64,000 bases of DNA from contig OZ244931.1 of the NCBI GenBank assembly GCA_965222215.1, positions 2,232,001 to 2,296,000 on the forward strand, written 5' to 3'. Position numbers and translations under genes: made by a program. The notes beneath the pieces were generated by a model. The model ran no database searches. It saw only the letters and a list, made by a program, of their open reading frames with translations, and was not told where the DNA came from. This DNA comes from JABJAG01 sp965222215 (GTDB lineage: Bacteria; Pseudomonadota; Alphaproteobacteria; UBA6615). Below, piece by piece: positions 29,479 through 38,604 of this stretch; position 1 is the first letter of the stretch, and each line of letters begins with the position of its first letter.

Positions 29479-30774
29479 CTATGCGCGCTCGGCGAGGGTG
29501 ACGAAGTGGGAGAGCGTGGTGCCCTTCGCCGGGGAGGCCGGCGCCGACAGGTGCGGCTGGCCGCCGAGGCGGAAGGTCCAGCGGAACGCCTCCATGTTGT
29601 AGTCGAAGTACAGATGCATCGACTGCGCGAACTTGATGCCCGACTGCTTCCATGCGGCGTAGTAGCCCTTCGGGTTGACCAGCTGGACATCGCCCTTGTC
29701 GCCAAGGGTCTCCGCGTGGCCGGTCCAGCGGATCGGCAGGCCGAACAGGAAGCCGCCCGGCGCTTCGGTGAAGCCCCGCTCCGGCGGCGTCCAGATCGGC
29801 CGATCGCCGAGGGTCATCTGCATCAGCTCCGGCGCGACGGTCTTGTTCATCAACCACAGCGGGCTGCCGCCGTCGGTGTCGAGCAGGCGCGACCACATCT
29901 TGGCAACGTTCGCACCCTCAACCGTGTCGGCAGACTGCCCGGACTCTTTCGAGACCGTGACGAGCGCGGCGGAGTTCATCCAGCCAAGGGGCTGGCCGGC
30001 GCCGGTGCCGTTGATGATCGCCTCGTTGGCTTTCCAGCGGATTGCCTGCGCGGCCTTGCTGGTGATCCGCGAGTTCAGGCGCGGCACGTCCTCGAGCAGC
30101 TCGTCCGTGGCCAGCACGAAGGCGTACAGCTCGTGCAGGCGCATCTGCTGTTCTTTCTCGGCCAGCTTGGACGGGCTCATCTGGGTGCCTTCCGCGCGCC
30201 AGTTGGCCTGCACGCCGGAAGATCCCCACGGCGTGGTCTCGTCGGTGATCTGGATCACCGAGTTCCCGCTCGTCGGCTCACCGTCGACCATCCCGAGCAG
30301 GTCGTCCTCGTCGAAGACCAGGTCCCAGATCTCGGAGCGGAACTGCGGCGGCAGGCTGAAGCCCTCACCCGCGGAGCCGCCCGACTCCTGATGGTAGTTC
30401 GTCGGCGCCGCGCCGAAGCGAAGCAACCGGGCGTCCACCGGCTCGGACGGGTCATAGGCCCGCTGCACGGCCACGGCGAACTCGGCAAGGTTCGCAAACC
30501 CGCCCGTCGCCTGAAGCTCCTGCGGCGTCATGGCCTGCGTCTCGTCGGAAGTGCCGTCGGCGTCGTCCGACGCGGCGAACGAGCGGTCGAGCTCGGCGCG
30601 CGCCACCTCGGCGTCGATCTTCTCGGCGACCTCGTTGAGTTCCGACTGGATGTCGGCGGCTTTCTTGGCCTCGTCTTCCGTGAGATCACGGTCCTCGTCG
30701 GCTGCGGCCTTCATGAGTGCGCGGCCCTGAGCCTTCAGCTCCTCCTGCCGCTTGCGAAGTTCACGCAATGTCAT
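29479..30774 (-). CDS. Major capsid protein, HK97 fold
   Basis: 431 residues. The N-terminal 110 residues are a charged coiled coil (RELRKRQEELKAQGRAL, then AADIQSELNEVAEKID), the delta/scaffold domain normally removed by the protease. The HK97 core follows (FSLPPQFRSEIWDL, IINGTGAGQPLGW, PLWLMNKTV, GLPIRWTGHAETLGD, and a C-terminal strand). Forms the icosahedral shell. The gene is flanked by hairpins on both sides and comes right after the S49 protease gene. Confidence 0.95.
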   Translation of the reverse strand: MTLRELRKRQEELKAQGRALMKAAADEDRDLTEDEAKKAADIQSELNEVAEKIDAEVARAELDRSFAASDDADGTSDETQAMTPQELQATGGFANLAEFAVAVQRAYDPSEPVDARLLRFGAAPTNYHQESGGSAGEGFSLPPQFRSEIWDLVFDEDDLLGMVDGEPTSGNSVIQITDETTPWGSSGVQANWRAEGTQMSPSKLAEKEQQMRLHELYAFVLATDELLEDVPRLNSRITSKAAQAIRWKANEAIINGTGAGQPLGWMNSAALVTVSKESGQSADTVEGANVAKMWSRLLDTDGGSPLWLMNKTVAPELMQMTLGDRPIWTPPERGFTEAPGGFLFGLPIRWTGHAETLGDKGDVQLVNPKGYYAAWKQSGIKFAQSMHLYFDYNMEAFRWTFRLGGQPHLSAPASPAKGTTLSHFVTLAERA

Positions 30775-30850
30775 GGGTTACTCCTTTTCATTCCGGGGCG
30801 TGCGAACGCGGCTGGTCCGCTACGGCCCCGGCGGGCGCAGCGGGCGCAAA

Positions 30851-30879
30851 CGAAAACGGCCGCCCGAGAGGGACGGCCG
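30851..30879 (-). terminator. Hairpin with T-run between protease and capsid genes
   Basis: A 9-bp stem with one G-U pair in RNA (30857-30865 with 30871-30879, 5-base loop), followed on the minus strand by TTTTCG. Separates the protease gene from the capsid gene. Confidence 0.65.
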
Positions 30880-30903
30880 CGGACGTGCTTGTTGTGGTTA
30901 TCC

Positions 30904-31857
30904 CTAGAAGTCGTACTGGAACGCGTGAGCCGAACGTCGTTCGGCGGCGCGCGGCGCGGCCGGCGGGCCATCCGAACGCACGAGGTCGGCGTGCAGCTGC
31001 GCGATCACGTTGTCGATCGTATCGACGCGGTCGGCCATGCCCATGGCAACGGCCGTCGTCGCGCCGATTGTGCGGCCCTCGCCGAACCCGGCGCGAACCT
31101 CGCTCGCCGGCCGGCCACGCCCTCGGGCCACGGCGTCGATGAATTCGCCATGATACTCGTCGACGCGGCTCTGGATGAACGCCTGCGCCTCTTCCGAAAG
31201 CGGCTCAAACGGGTTGCCCTCGACCTTGTACTTGCCCGCGCTGATCAACGTGACCTTCCGGCCCTCGGCCTCGAGAAATGCCGACATGTCCTGATGCGCC
31301 GCGAAGACGCCGATCGACCCGACCTCGCCGGACGGGCTGACAACGATCTCGTCGGCCTGCGTCGCGAGCCAGTAGCCGGCCGAGGCGGCCAGCGTGTTGA
31401 CAACCGCCACGATCGGCTTTTCGCCGCGGGCGTCGTACATGGCCTGCGCCAGCTCGGGCACCCCGCTCACCGCGCCGCCCGGCGTATCGAAGTCGAACAC
31501 GAGCGCGCCGACATCGGGGTCCGCGAGCGCTCGGCGCATGCGCATGAGGGTGCCCTCTGTCGACGTGCCCGAGGCGAAGCTGTTGTCTTCCATTTCGTCC
31601 ATTCGGTGCCCGATCGCACCGCGAACGCTGATGATCGCGACCCCGGCGGCCGGCTGGCCCGGCGTGCCCGGCGCGTTGCCGGCGTCCGCGCGCTGCTGTC
31701 GTGCCGCGGAAATCCGGGCGTCGAGATCTTCCCGGGAGAACGCCTGCCCGGCCAGCTTCGCGGACATGATGAACTGCAGGACCGACAGATACTCCGGCAT
31801 GATCGCCCACGGCGTGGAGCGGACATATTCGAGAACGCGCGAATACAGGTCAGGCAT
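30904..31857 (-). CDS. Prohead maturation protease, S49 (SppA-like) family
   Basis: 317 residues from the ATG at 31857, preceded by GGAGG. S49 motifs: VRGAIGH, FDFDTPGGAVSG, the Ser nucleophile in ASAGYWLATQADEI and the general-base Lys in SAGKYKVEGNPFEP. Such phage proteases cleave the capsid delta domain during head maturation. The gene overlaps the portal by 8 bases and carries a 13-bp palindrome (30931-30943) in its last codons (AERRSA). Confidence 0.9.
   Translation of the reverse strand: MPDLYSRVLEYVRSTPWAIMPEYLSVLQFIMSAKLAGQAFSREDLDARISAARQQRADAGNAPGTPGQPAAGVAIISVRGAIGHRMDEMEDNSFASGTSTEGTLMRMRRALADPDVGALVFDFDTPGGAVSGVPELAQAMYDARGEKPIVAVVNTLAASAGYWLATQADEIVVSPSGEVGSIGVFAAHQDMSAFLEAEGRKVTLISAGKYKVEGNPFEPLSEEAQAFIQSRVDEYHGEFIDAVARGRGRPASEVRAGFGEGRTIGATTAVAMGMADRVDTIDNVIAQLHADLVRSDGPPAAPRAAERRSAHAFQYDF
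30931..30943. repeat. 13-bp dispersed palindrome, copy 2 (CGAACGTCGTTCG)
   Basis: Exact palindrome near the 3' end of the protease gene; reads ERRS on the minus strand. Confidence 0.85.
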
Positions 31858-33232
31858 CTTGGCCTCCGTTGTCTTGAGTTGTGGTGGCGGCGGCGCCATT
31901 CACCCGCCGAACGCTATAGAGCCGCCCCTGCATCGGGAGCGTGGGCATGTCGGCCACCGGGACGGGCTGGCCTTCGGCGCCGGGATCCCGGCCCATGCCG
32001 GACGGCTCGGCGGGATCTCCGGCAACCGCCATGTTCAGCGGGCGCAGGTACTCGTCGCCGTCCTCGATCCCGTTCATGTTCTCGCGCTGCCGGATCTCGT
32101 TGACCGACAGCCAGCCCCAGTTCCGGCCGACCGCATACGCCTGATACCGCTTCAGCAGATCGCCGCGAAGCAGGCCGGCCACGTTGAACTCGACGAAATA
32201 CTCGTCGCTGTTCATGAGGAGCGCGGCGTTGATTTTCTGCTCCCACCTGACGAGCCACGGCACGAGCGTGTGCACCACGAACGCGCGATTGAACTCGACG
32301 GCATTCGCATAATTGGCCTTGTCGAGGATCCCGACGAGCGGCGGCGGCACCCGGTAGATCCGGGCAATGTCGACATCTTGATGCTGGCGCGTCTCGAGGA
32401 ACTGCGCCTCCTCGTTCGTCACGCCCAGCGGCTCGAATTTCATGCCGTCGTAGAGCACCGCGGTCTTGAAGCGGCCGCCGGACGCCTGCCCGAACGCGCG
32501 CTGCCAGTTGCGGACGAACTTGCTTTCGGCCTCGTCGGTGTCGAAATGCGTGTCCTTGTAGATGATCCCGGACGGCCGGGCGTCATTCTTGATGAACCGT
32601 GAGCCGTATTCCTGCAGGCCGAGGCCCAGCCCGACAGCGTTCGCGCCGGCGGCCGCGCCGACCGGCGACAACCCCATGAACGTGACCGGGTCCAGCTGGA
32701 GGCCCGGCAGGTGGAACACCTCGTCCTGCAGCATCACCTTTTCATCGCCGTTCGGCCGACGCTCGCGAAACCGCCGGCGGCCGTTCGGCAGTCGATCGAC
32801 GATCACCGTCGCGTGGTGCATCGGGCGCAATGCGGCAATGGCGTCGCCGCGGCCCGGGATCATCTCGGCAAAAAAGTTGCCGCCCAGCCCGATCGAGGTC
32901 TGGCCCATGTCGCGAAACTCGAACGACGTCTGGTGTTCGTTGGGCGCGCGCAGCAGCCCGCTCAGCCAATGGTCCCGCACCTGATCCTTGCCGCCCTTGT
33001 CGTCGAGCCGGCGGAACACCGCCATGGGCAGCTGCGCTACCGACTCCGACAGCACCCGCACGCACGCATGGACCACCGAAAGCCGCATCGCCAGCTCGGG
33101 CGAAACGGCAACGCCGGCCTGCGTCTGCGCTGCCATGGGAGCCCACCAGAAATCGCTCGACGGATCACGCCCGGACATGTCGCCGGCGGCCGCGCTAAAG
33201 GTGCGCGCGAACAGGTCGGAAAGCATCGTCAT
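31850..33232 (-). CDS. Portal protein, HK97 family
   Basis: 460 residues. The family pattern is clear: SVVHACVRVLSESVAQLPM near residue 55, GGNFFAEMIPGRGD, SPVGAAAGANAVGLGL, FNRAFVVHTLVPWLVRWEQKIN and RYQAYAVGRNWGWLSVNEIR. Forms the dodecameric channel for DNA at one capsid vertex. Downstream order portal - protease - capsid is the standard HK97 order. Confidence 0.95.
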   Translation of the reverse strand: MTMLSDLFARTFSAAAGDMSGRDPSSDFWWAPMAAQTQAGVAVSPELAMRLSVVHACVRVLSESVAQLPMAVFRRLDDKGGKDQVRDHWLSGLLRAPNEHQTSFEFRDMGQTSIGLGGNFFAEMIPGRGDAIAALRPMHHATVIVDRLPNGRRRFRERRPNGDEKVMLQDEVFHLPGLQLDPVTFMGLSPVGAAAGANAVGLGLGLQEYGSRFIKNDARPSGIIYKDTHFDTDEAESKFVRNWQRAFGQASGGRFKTAVLYDGMKFEPLGVTNEEAQFLETRQHQDVDIARIYRVPPPLVGILDKANYANAVEFNRAFVVHTLVPWLVRWEQKINAALLMNSDEYFVEFNVAGLLRGDLLKRYQAYAVGRNWGWLSVNEIRQRENMNGIEDGDEYLRPLNMAVAGDPAEPSGMGRDPGAEGQPVPVADMPTLPMQGRLYSVRRVNGAAATTTQDNGGQDA

Positions 33233-33296
33233 GGAAGCCTCGTCGGATCAGCGGCAAACCGAGCGGCGCGCTTCTGCGCCGCCCGGGGCGGTCGGC

Positions 33297-33602
33297 CTAG
33301 TTGCCGTGGTCTTCGACGTTGTACGTCTCGAGGGCGAAATCGAAGTTGCGGGCGAGATCCGCAACATCGATGGTTCGGAAGCCGTCGTAAGGTCGCGCCT
33401 CCGCGTTGACGTTACCCGGCCCGCTCAGCTCGCGGCCCCACAGCTGCAGGACGCCCGGCGCGCACTGCAGCAGCCGCCCGAGCTCGATGCCGTCGCTGAC
33501 ATGATCGACGGCCTGATTGAACGGCTCGCCGTCGTTGTAGACGAAGTACCGCACATTCGCGCCCGCGTACCGCGGGATCGCTACAAGAACCTTGTCTGCC
33601 AT
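33297..33602 (-). CDS. Phage protein of unknown function
   Basis: 101 residues beginning MADKVLVAIPRYAGANVRYFV, no hydrophobic segment, mixed fold, no family recognised. GGAAC lies about 7 bases before the ATG. It sits between the head-spike candidates and the portal gene. Confidence 0.6.
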   Translation of the reverse strand: MADKVLVAIPRYAGANVRYFVYNDGEPFNQAVDHVSDGIELGRLLQCAPGVLQLWGRELSGPGNVNAEARPYDGFRTIDVADLARNFDFALETYNVEDHGN

Positions 33603-33620
33603 GATTGTTCCTTTCTCAGG

Positions 33621-34514
33621 TTAGGCCCGCGCGTTCGCGCTCAGGCCGGTGTGTGTGCTGTTGAAGAGCGCGAGCAACTTGTCATCGAGGTCCGCGGCGA
33701 ACGCCTCGCCGCTCGCGCCCATGCCGTACTCGAACTCGTCGAACATATCGCCGGCGTTGCCGGACCAATCGAAGATCCCGACCGCCCGGATCCGGCAGGC
33801 GCCGGTCGTGTCCTCGGCGCCAAAGCCGCCGACGAGAAACTTGTCGAAGTTCGCGAACGTGCCGGCCGTGACCGAATTGCTGCCGTCGCCGTCCTGCCCG
33901 CCCCCGGTCACCTGCAAGCGGTGCGCGGAGCCGTCGTAGAAATGACGGCCGACGAGCAGGTTCCAGTTTCCGGCCACGCTCATGTCCGACAACGGCGAGA
34001 CCGAGCGGTTGCCCTTGTTGCCGCCGGCGTCGTCGTAGATCTGGAACGCGGCCGACGTGAAGCTGGTCATGCGCAACACGGCGCCGTCGACCGCCGTGGC
34101 GTTCGCCGCGGCGTACAGGCTCACGAACCCGTCGATGTTCGCGGAGTTCGCGCGCGCGATCGTCACGACGTTGTAGCTGTCGCCGTCGACATCGATGTCG
34201 ATCGACGGGTGCCCCGAGCTCAGGTGAAGCGAATGCCCGCGATCGCAGCGGATGTTGTCGAAGCCGTCACCGTCCGGGTCGCTCTCGACAATGATCTGCG
34301 ACTTTGCCGAGCCGGTATCCGGCTCGAGCACGTAATTGCCGTCGACCGACGTCCAGCTTTCAAAATGTCCGCTACCGTTCGCCTCGGGCGGCGACGACAC
34401 CACGTCGAACCACGCCCGATAGCCGGACTGCTGCTGGACCCATTCCCCGAACGAGGCGTCGAGGACAGCCGGACGCTGGCCCAGCCCCAGCCCCAATGAA
34501 AGCGACGTCGGCAT
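33621..34514 (-). CDS. Candidate head-spike or fibre protein with LamG-like domain
   Basis: 297 residues. A short N-terminal segment (LSLGLGLGQRPAVLDASF) is followed by a beta-rich, lectin-like region (WFDVVSSPPEANGSGHFESW, AAFQIYDDAGGNKGNRSV, WNLLVGRHFYDGSAHRLQV) that looks like a concanavalin/LamG sandwich. Location next to a spike-base-type gene, between terminase and portal and away from the tail module, suggests a capsid-bound receptor-contacting protein. This is an inference; no catalytic motif is visible. Confidence 0.5.
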   Translation of the reverse strand: MPTSLSLGLGLGQRPAVLDASFGEWVQQQSGYRAWFDVVSSPPEANGSGHFESWTSVDGNYVLEPDTGSAKSQIIVESDPDGDGFDNIRCDRGHSLHLSSGHPSIDIDVDGDSYNVVTIARANSANIDGFVSLYAAANATAVDGAVLRMTSFTSAAFQIYDDAGGNKGNRSVSPLSDMSVAGNWNLLVGRHFYDGSAHRLQVTGGGQDGDGSNSVTAGTFANFDKFLVGGFGAEDTTGACRIRAVGIFDWSGNAGDMFDEFEYGMGASGEAFAADLDDKLLALFNSTHTGLSANARA

Positions 34515-34518
34515 CGGC

Positions 34519-34782
34519 TCAGTACCAGATCGAGACCGCGCTGTGATCGGTGCCGGTCGCCTTTACGCCGATGATCGTCATGACGTGCTGGACACCCGGC
34601 GCCAGAACTCCGCTCGGGATCGTGTGCTCGGTGCCGTCCGGGTAGACAACCGTAATCGCGCCCGCCGCCGCAAAGCCGATCGCGCGGCAAGGGTCAAAAG
34701 TGTTCGTGTTGTGGGGCGTCCACTCTTCGCCGTATTGCGGCGCGTCGATCGCGACCGTGTTCGATTTTTTCGTGTCCGTCAT
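34519..34782 (-). CDS. Spike base protein, Rcc01079-like
   Basis: 87 residues from the ATG at 34782. The pattern FDPCRAIGFAAAGAITVV, then IPSGVLAPGVQHVMTI and GVKATGTDHSAVSIWY matches the compact beta-barrel of the GTA head-spike base family named after Rhodobacter capsulatus rcc01079 (recognised by eye). In GTAs this protein anchors head spikes that bind host capsule. It is followed 4 bases later by the lectin-like protein, consistent with a two-gene spike. Confidence 0.62.
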   Translation of the reverse strand: MTDTKKSNTVAIDAPQYGEEWTPHNTNTFDPCRAIGFAAAGAITVVYPDGTEHTIPSGVLAPGVQHVMTIIGVKATGTDHSAVSIWY

Positions 34783-34783
34783 G

Positions 34784-34999
34784 TCAGTTTCCCTTTTCCC
34801 GTTCGGCGCGGCGCGTCGCCACCCACAGAAGCTGAAGCCCCAGCGATACCCAGCCCGCCACCGGCGAGAGCTGCCACATGCCGTAGGCGGTGCAGGCAAT
34901 CGCGGCCGCGATAACCAGAAGATGCAGAATGCCGGGCGCGGCGCGGCCCAGCGCCGCCGCCGCCGACCTGGTCCGCCGAAAGCGAACGGCGTTCGCCAT
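34784..34999 (-). CDS. Small phage membrane protein
   Basis: 71 residues from the ATG at 34999, which shares one base with the terminase stop. Two hydrophobic helices (GILHLLVIAAAIACTAYGMW and WVSLGLQLLWVAT) with Arg-rich ends. Not assigned. Confidence 0.62.
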   Translation of the reverse strand: MANAVRFRRTRSAAAALGRAAPGILHLLVIAAAIACTAYGMWQLSPVAGWVSLGLQLLWVATRRAEREKGN

Positions 35000-36759
35000 C
35001 AGATCACCAGAACCTCGCGCTCGCCGCTGTCGTAGACGGTCGAGTTGTCCTCTTCGCCGTCGAGATACGCGAGCGCGCGGGCCAAGCCGATGATCGACGC
35101 CACGACGCCATCGATGCGCTTTGTCGACTGTTTCTTGTCCGGCGTCTTGTTGTCGTTCGCATCGCTGCGCGTGACGAGGTTCGCCGCCATCCATGTCAGC
35201 ACCGGGTGGCCGCCATGGTTAAACCGGAACGACGGCAACAGCGCCTCGAGCAGCTCTTTCGTCGCCCCGGACATGGACGCCGGCCCCTGCCGGACCTCGA
35301 CCATGTTGACGGCCGCAGCGATCATCCGGGTCGCGGTCGACGTTGCGTTCCAAGGATCGAAGCCGACCTCGGCGAGATCGTAATCTTCCTGCGCCTGCTT
35401 GATGTCGCGCTCGATGAACTCGTAATCGACGACGTTGCCCGGGGTCGCGATCAGGAACCCGTCCTCGACCCACTGGTCGTAGGGCGCGCGGTCGACCTTG
35501 ACCTTCTCGTCGATGTTGTCTTTCGGGATGTACATCCGCGAAATCACATGCCAGATCCCGTTGACCTGTTCCGGCGGGATCACGAGCTCGAACGCCGTGA
35601 TGTCGTTTTTCGTCGACAGATCGAGGCCGCCGAACGCAAGCCGGCCGTGGAACTCGGCCTCGTCGAAAGGCGAACCGTTCGCCCGCCATTGCTCCATGTC
35701 GATCGCGCGGTTGAGCCGCTCGGACATATCGTTGAGGTGCTTTTGCCGGAACGCCGCCTGATCGGCGCGGACCACCTTGGCCTTCCGCGCCTTGCGCTGC
35801 AGGTCAGCGCGCGTCTGCGAAACCCCGAGGTTCGGGTTGCACTTGGCCCAGACCGCCTCGTCTGCCCAATCGTCGCCCTCGTCCATCATGTAGAGCAACG
35901 GGAAGATTTCATCGTCCTCGATCACGCCCTCAAGCACCTGCCGGGAGTAATCGACCTGCTCGGTGAGAACGCCGGCCGGGTCCTCGCCGGCCGTCGTGAT
36001 GATGAACAGAAGCGGCTGCGACCGCGCACCCGTGCCGGTGTCGATCACGTCCAGCGCCTTGCGGTTCCGGTGCGCGTGCAGCTCATCGATGATCGCGGTG
36101 TGGACGTCGAGGCCGTCGAGCGTGTCGGCGTCCGCGCCCAGCGGCAGGAACACCGAGTCCTGCGCCGGGTAGTGGATCACGTTCTCGCGGACCACCAGCT
36201 GGCCGGCCAGCCGGTCGGCGCGCTGAACCATCTTCGACGCCGTGCCGAAGACGATCTTCGCCTGATCGCGTTTCGTGGCGGCCGAGTAGACTTCCGCGCC
36301 CGGCTCGTTGTCATCGACCAGAGCCTTCAGGCCGACGCCACCGCCCGTGGTGGACTTGCCGTTCTTTCGCGGCAGCAGCCAGAGGACGACCCGGTATCGG
36401 CGCGTGCCGTCTTCGCGCTTCCACCCGTACATCGACCCGATGCCGAATTTCTGCCAATCGCCGAGGAGAAACGGCTTGCCCGCGTGCGCGCCCTTGTAGT
36501 GAACGAGGATCCGCTCGAAAAACCGGATCGCCCGGGTCGCCGCCTTCTCGTCGAAGTAGAGGCCGCGCGCGGCGCCGTTCTCGAGGTCACGGATATGCCG
36601 CTCGCAGGTCAGGCGAACCATGCGCGGCACGTCCACCCGGCCGTCGACGACGTCATAGGCGTAGACGTGCGTCGGGTGATCGCTCACCCGCGTCGACGCG
36701 ACCGGCTTTTTAGACCGCTTCGTTTTGGTCTTCGTCGTCATCGTCTTCAAGGAGGTCAT
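34999..36759 (-). CDS. terL: Terminase large subunit
   Basis: About 586 residues from the ATG at 36759 (36741 is an alternative); the frame opens earlier but that part shadows terS. A variant Walker A is LLPRKNGKST, Walker B is HTAIIDELHAH, and the nuclease acidic residues lie in FGGLDLSTKND, VGFDPWNAT and DGVVASIIGLARA. Belongs to the HK97/Terminase_1 group. Cuts and pumps DNA into the head together with TerS and portal. Overlaps the terS end by about 50 bases. Confidence 0.93.
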   Translation of the reverse strand: MTSLKTMTTKTKTKRSKKPVASTRVSDHPTHVYAYDVVDGRVDVPRMVRLTCERHIRDLENGAARGLYFDEKAATRAIRFFERILVHYKGAHAGKPFLLGDWQKFGIGSMYGWKREDGTRRYRVVLWLLPRKNGKSTTGGGVGLKALVDDNEPGAEVYSAATKRDQAKIVFGTASKMVQRADRLAGQLVVRENVIHYPAQDSVFLPLGADADTLDGLDVHTAIIDELHAHRNRKALDVIDTGTGARSQPLLFIITTAGEDPAGVLTEQVDYSRQVLEGVIEDDEIFPLLYMMDEGDDWADEAVWAKCNPNLGVSQTRADLQRKARKAKVVRADQAAFRQKHLNDMSERLNRAIDMEQWRANGSPFDEAEFHGRLAFGGLDLSTKNDITAFELVIPPEQVNGIWHVISRMYIPKDNIDEKVKVDRAPYDQWVEDGFLIATPGNVVDYEFIERDIKQAQEDYDLAEVGFDPWNATSTATRMIAAAVNMVEVRQGPASMSGATKELLEALLPSFRFNHGGHPVLTWMAANLVTRSDANDNKTPDKKQSTKRIDGVVASIIGLARALAYLDGEEDNSTVYDSGEREVLVI

Positions 36760-37213
36760 CGAGGCTCTCGAACAGGTCGCCCTGCGGCGCGCGCTCGGCC
36801 TTCGCGAGCGACGTCGGTGTGAAACCGAGGTCGCTGGCAATCGATCGCATCTGCTCGAGCGCCTTGTTCGCGACCGAGAGGAACGGGTTGTGAACCGGAA
36901 AGTTGTTCGGGCTGGCGACGATCTCGCCGGTGCCGGCGATCTCGGTTTCCATTTTCACCCAGCGGGCATAGGCCACGCAGTACGCCGCGGCGTGCGCCAT
37001 GTAGGCATGCGTCATGAGGCCGGCGTCGTGCAGCTCGGGAATGAGCCGGTCCCATTCGGCCGAGGCGATTTCGTTATTCGCCACGACGTCCGGCTTGTCC
37101 GGGATCGCCGCATAGAGCGTGCCGTGCTGCCGGCCGGCGGGCCGCGCCTGCCCCGGCGCCGCGCTCTTGCCCCCGACCACCCGGAGGTGGCTGGGCTTCG
37201 CGGGGCGGCCCAT
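36710..37213 (-). CDS. terS: Terminase small subunit, P27 family
   Basis: 167 residues from the ATG at 37213, which overlaps the methyltransferase stop. The N terminus GRPAKPSHLRVVGG is the classical P27 start. Then come AEWDRLIPELHDAGLMTH and NPFLSVANKALEQMRSIASDLGFTPTSLAKAER, and a strongly acidic tail. Recognises the packaging site and regulates TerL. Confidence 0.92.
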   Translation of the reverse strand: MGRPAKPSHLRVVGGKSAAPGQARPAGRQHGTLYAAIPDKPDVVANNEIASAEWDRLIPELHDAGLMTHAYMAHAAAYCVAYARWVKMETEIAGTGEIVASPNNFPVHNPFLSVANKALEQMRSIASDLGFTPTSLAKAERAPQGDLFESLDDLLEDDDDEDQNEAV

Positions 37214-38604
37214 CAGGCAGCGGCCTCTTCCGCCGGCGCTTCCGCCGGCTCTTCCGAACGACGTTCGGCGGCAATTTCCGCGAACGTCCGCCCGTCCCCA
37301 TCGAGCACCGCCTCCGCCTCCGCGAAGTTCTGCCAACGCTCGACAGCCACATCGACATAGGCCGGGTTGAGCTCGACCGCGTAGGCCACGCAGCCATGCT
37401 CTTCCGCCGCGATCAGCGTCGTGCCGGATCCGCAGAACGGGTCGTAGACGGCCTCGCCCTCGTCGACATGGTTGCGGATCGGCTTGAGCATGCACGCGAC
37501 CGGCTTCTGAGTGGAGTGGATCGTCTTCGCGTCGTCCTTGCCGCCACCGCCGAAAGCAGCGCCGTTGTCGATATCCCAGACCGTGGTCTGCTTGCGATCG
37601 CCGCGCCAGTGCGCGGTTTCGCCCTTGCGCACAACGTACAGGCAGGGCTCGTGCTGCCAGTGATAGTGACCGCGGCTGATCACCGGGGCCGGCTTCCGCC
37701 AGATGATGTTTGTGCGCGCTTCAAATCCGGCCCCGATCAGAGACGACTCGACAGTGATCCGGTGCAGGTCCGAGTGCCAGACGTAGGCAACGTCGCCGGG
37801 GAACAGCCCCCACGCCGCGCCCCAATCCGCGCGATCGTCATTCTCAACCTTGCCGGTCGCGCGCGCGCCCAACGGGTCGCCCAGACCACGCTTGGCCTTG
37901 TTGCGCCAGTCGGCGTCATACTCCACGCCGTAGGGCGGGTCCGTCACCATGATCACCGGCGCGGCACCGCCGTCGAACAGGCGGCCGACATCCGCCTTGC
38001 GCGTGGCGTCGCCGCAGACCAGCCGGTGCGGGCCTAGCAGCCAGAGGTCGCCCGGCCGCGAGACCGGGTCGGCCGGCGGCTCGGCCGGCGGTGTTTTCTC
38101 GGTGACATCGTCGTCGTCGGTGTTCGTGGCTTCCGGCGCCCACTTGCGCAGCTTCGCCGGCTGGAACCCGATCAGCTTCAGGTCGACGCCGAGCTTGTGA
38201 ATATCGCTCAGCTCGAGGGCGACCAGCTTCTCGTCCCAGCCCGACAGCTGGGCCAGCTGGTTGTCGGCGAGGATGTATGCCCGCTTCTGGGCGTCGGTCA
38301 GGTGGGAGCGCTCGACGCAGGGCACCGTCTTGAGGCCCATTTTCTCGGCCGCCAGCACGCGCCCGTGGCCGGCGATGATCCCGTTCTCCCCGTCAATCAG
38401 GACCGGGACCATCCAGCCGAACGTGTTGAGCGAGTCGATCAGCTTGCCGATCTGCTGCTTGGAGTGGGTGCGCGCGTTCCGGGCGTAGGGCACCAGTTTG
38501 CCGATCGGCACCTTGCGGGTCCGCATGGACTCCGTCGCCACCACGACCTCCGGCACCGTCGCCGCCGGCGTTTTCGCCTTGGACTTGGATGCAGCTTTCG
38601 CCAT
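37213..38604 (-). CDS. DNA methyltransferase with N-terminal ParB-like nuclease domain
   Basis: 463 residues. The ParB/Srx-like domain is at about residues 25-125 (VPIGKLVPYARNARTH, IIAGHGRVLAAEKMG). The methylase part has the catalytic DPPY in VTDPPYGVEYDADW and the SAM-binding FCGSGT in VYDPFCGSGTTLIAA, in the beta-type order with DPPY before FxGxG. Methylates adenine or N4-cytosine; the recognition sequence is unknown. Such genes lie just upstream of terminases in many alphaproteobacterial phages. A 13-bp palindrome is in its last codons. Confidence 0.9.
   Translation of the reverse strand: MAKAASKSKAKTPAATVPEVVVATESMRTRKVPIGKLVPYARNARTHSKQQIGKLIDSLNTFGWMVPVLIDGENGIIAGHGRVLAAEKMGLKTVPCVERSHLTDAQKRAYILADNQLAQLSGWDEKLVALELSDIHKLGVDLKLIGFQPAKLRKWAPEATNTDDDDVTEKTPPAEPPADPVSRPGDLWLLGPHRLVCGDATRKADVGRLFDGGAAPVIMVTDPPYGVEYDADWRNKAKRGLGDPLGARATGKVENDDRADWGAAWGLFPGDVAYVWHSDLHRITVESSLIGAGFEARTNIIWRKPAPVISRGHYHWQHEPCLYVVRKGETAHWRGDRKQTTVWDIDNGAAFGGGGKDDAKTIHSTQKPVACMLKPIRNHVDEGEAVYDPFCGSGTTLIAAEEHGCVAYAVELNPAYVDVAVERWQNFAEAEAVLDGDGRTFAEIAAERRSEEPAEAPAEEAAA
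37255..37267. repeat. 13-bp dispersed palindrome, copy 3 (CGAACGACGTTCG)
   Basis: Exact palindrome, A at the centre, near the 3' end of the methyltransferase gene; reads ERRS on the minus strand. Confidence 0.85.

Noticed and set aside
36710..37495. 261-codon version of the small terminase
   Set aside because: The canonical P27 start GRPAKPSHL begins at 37213; upstream is a shadow of the methyltransferase gene.
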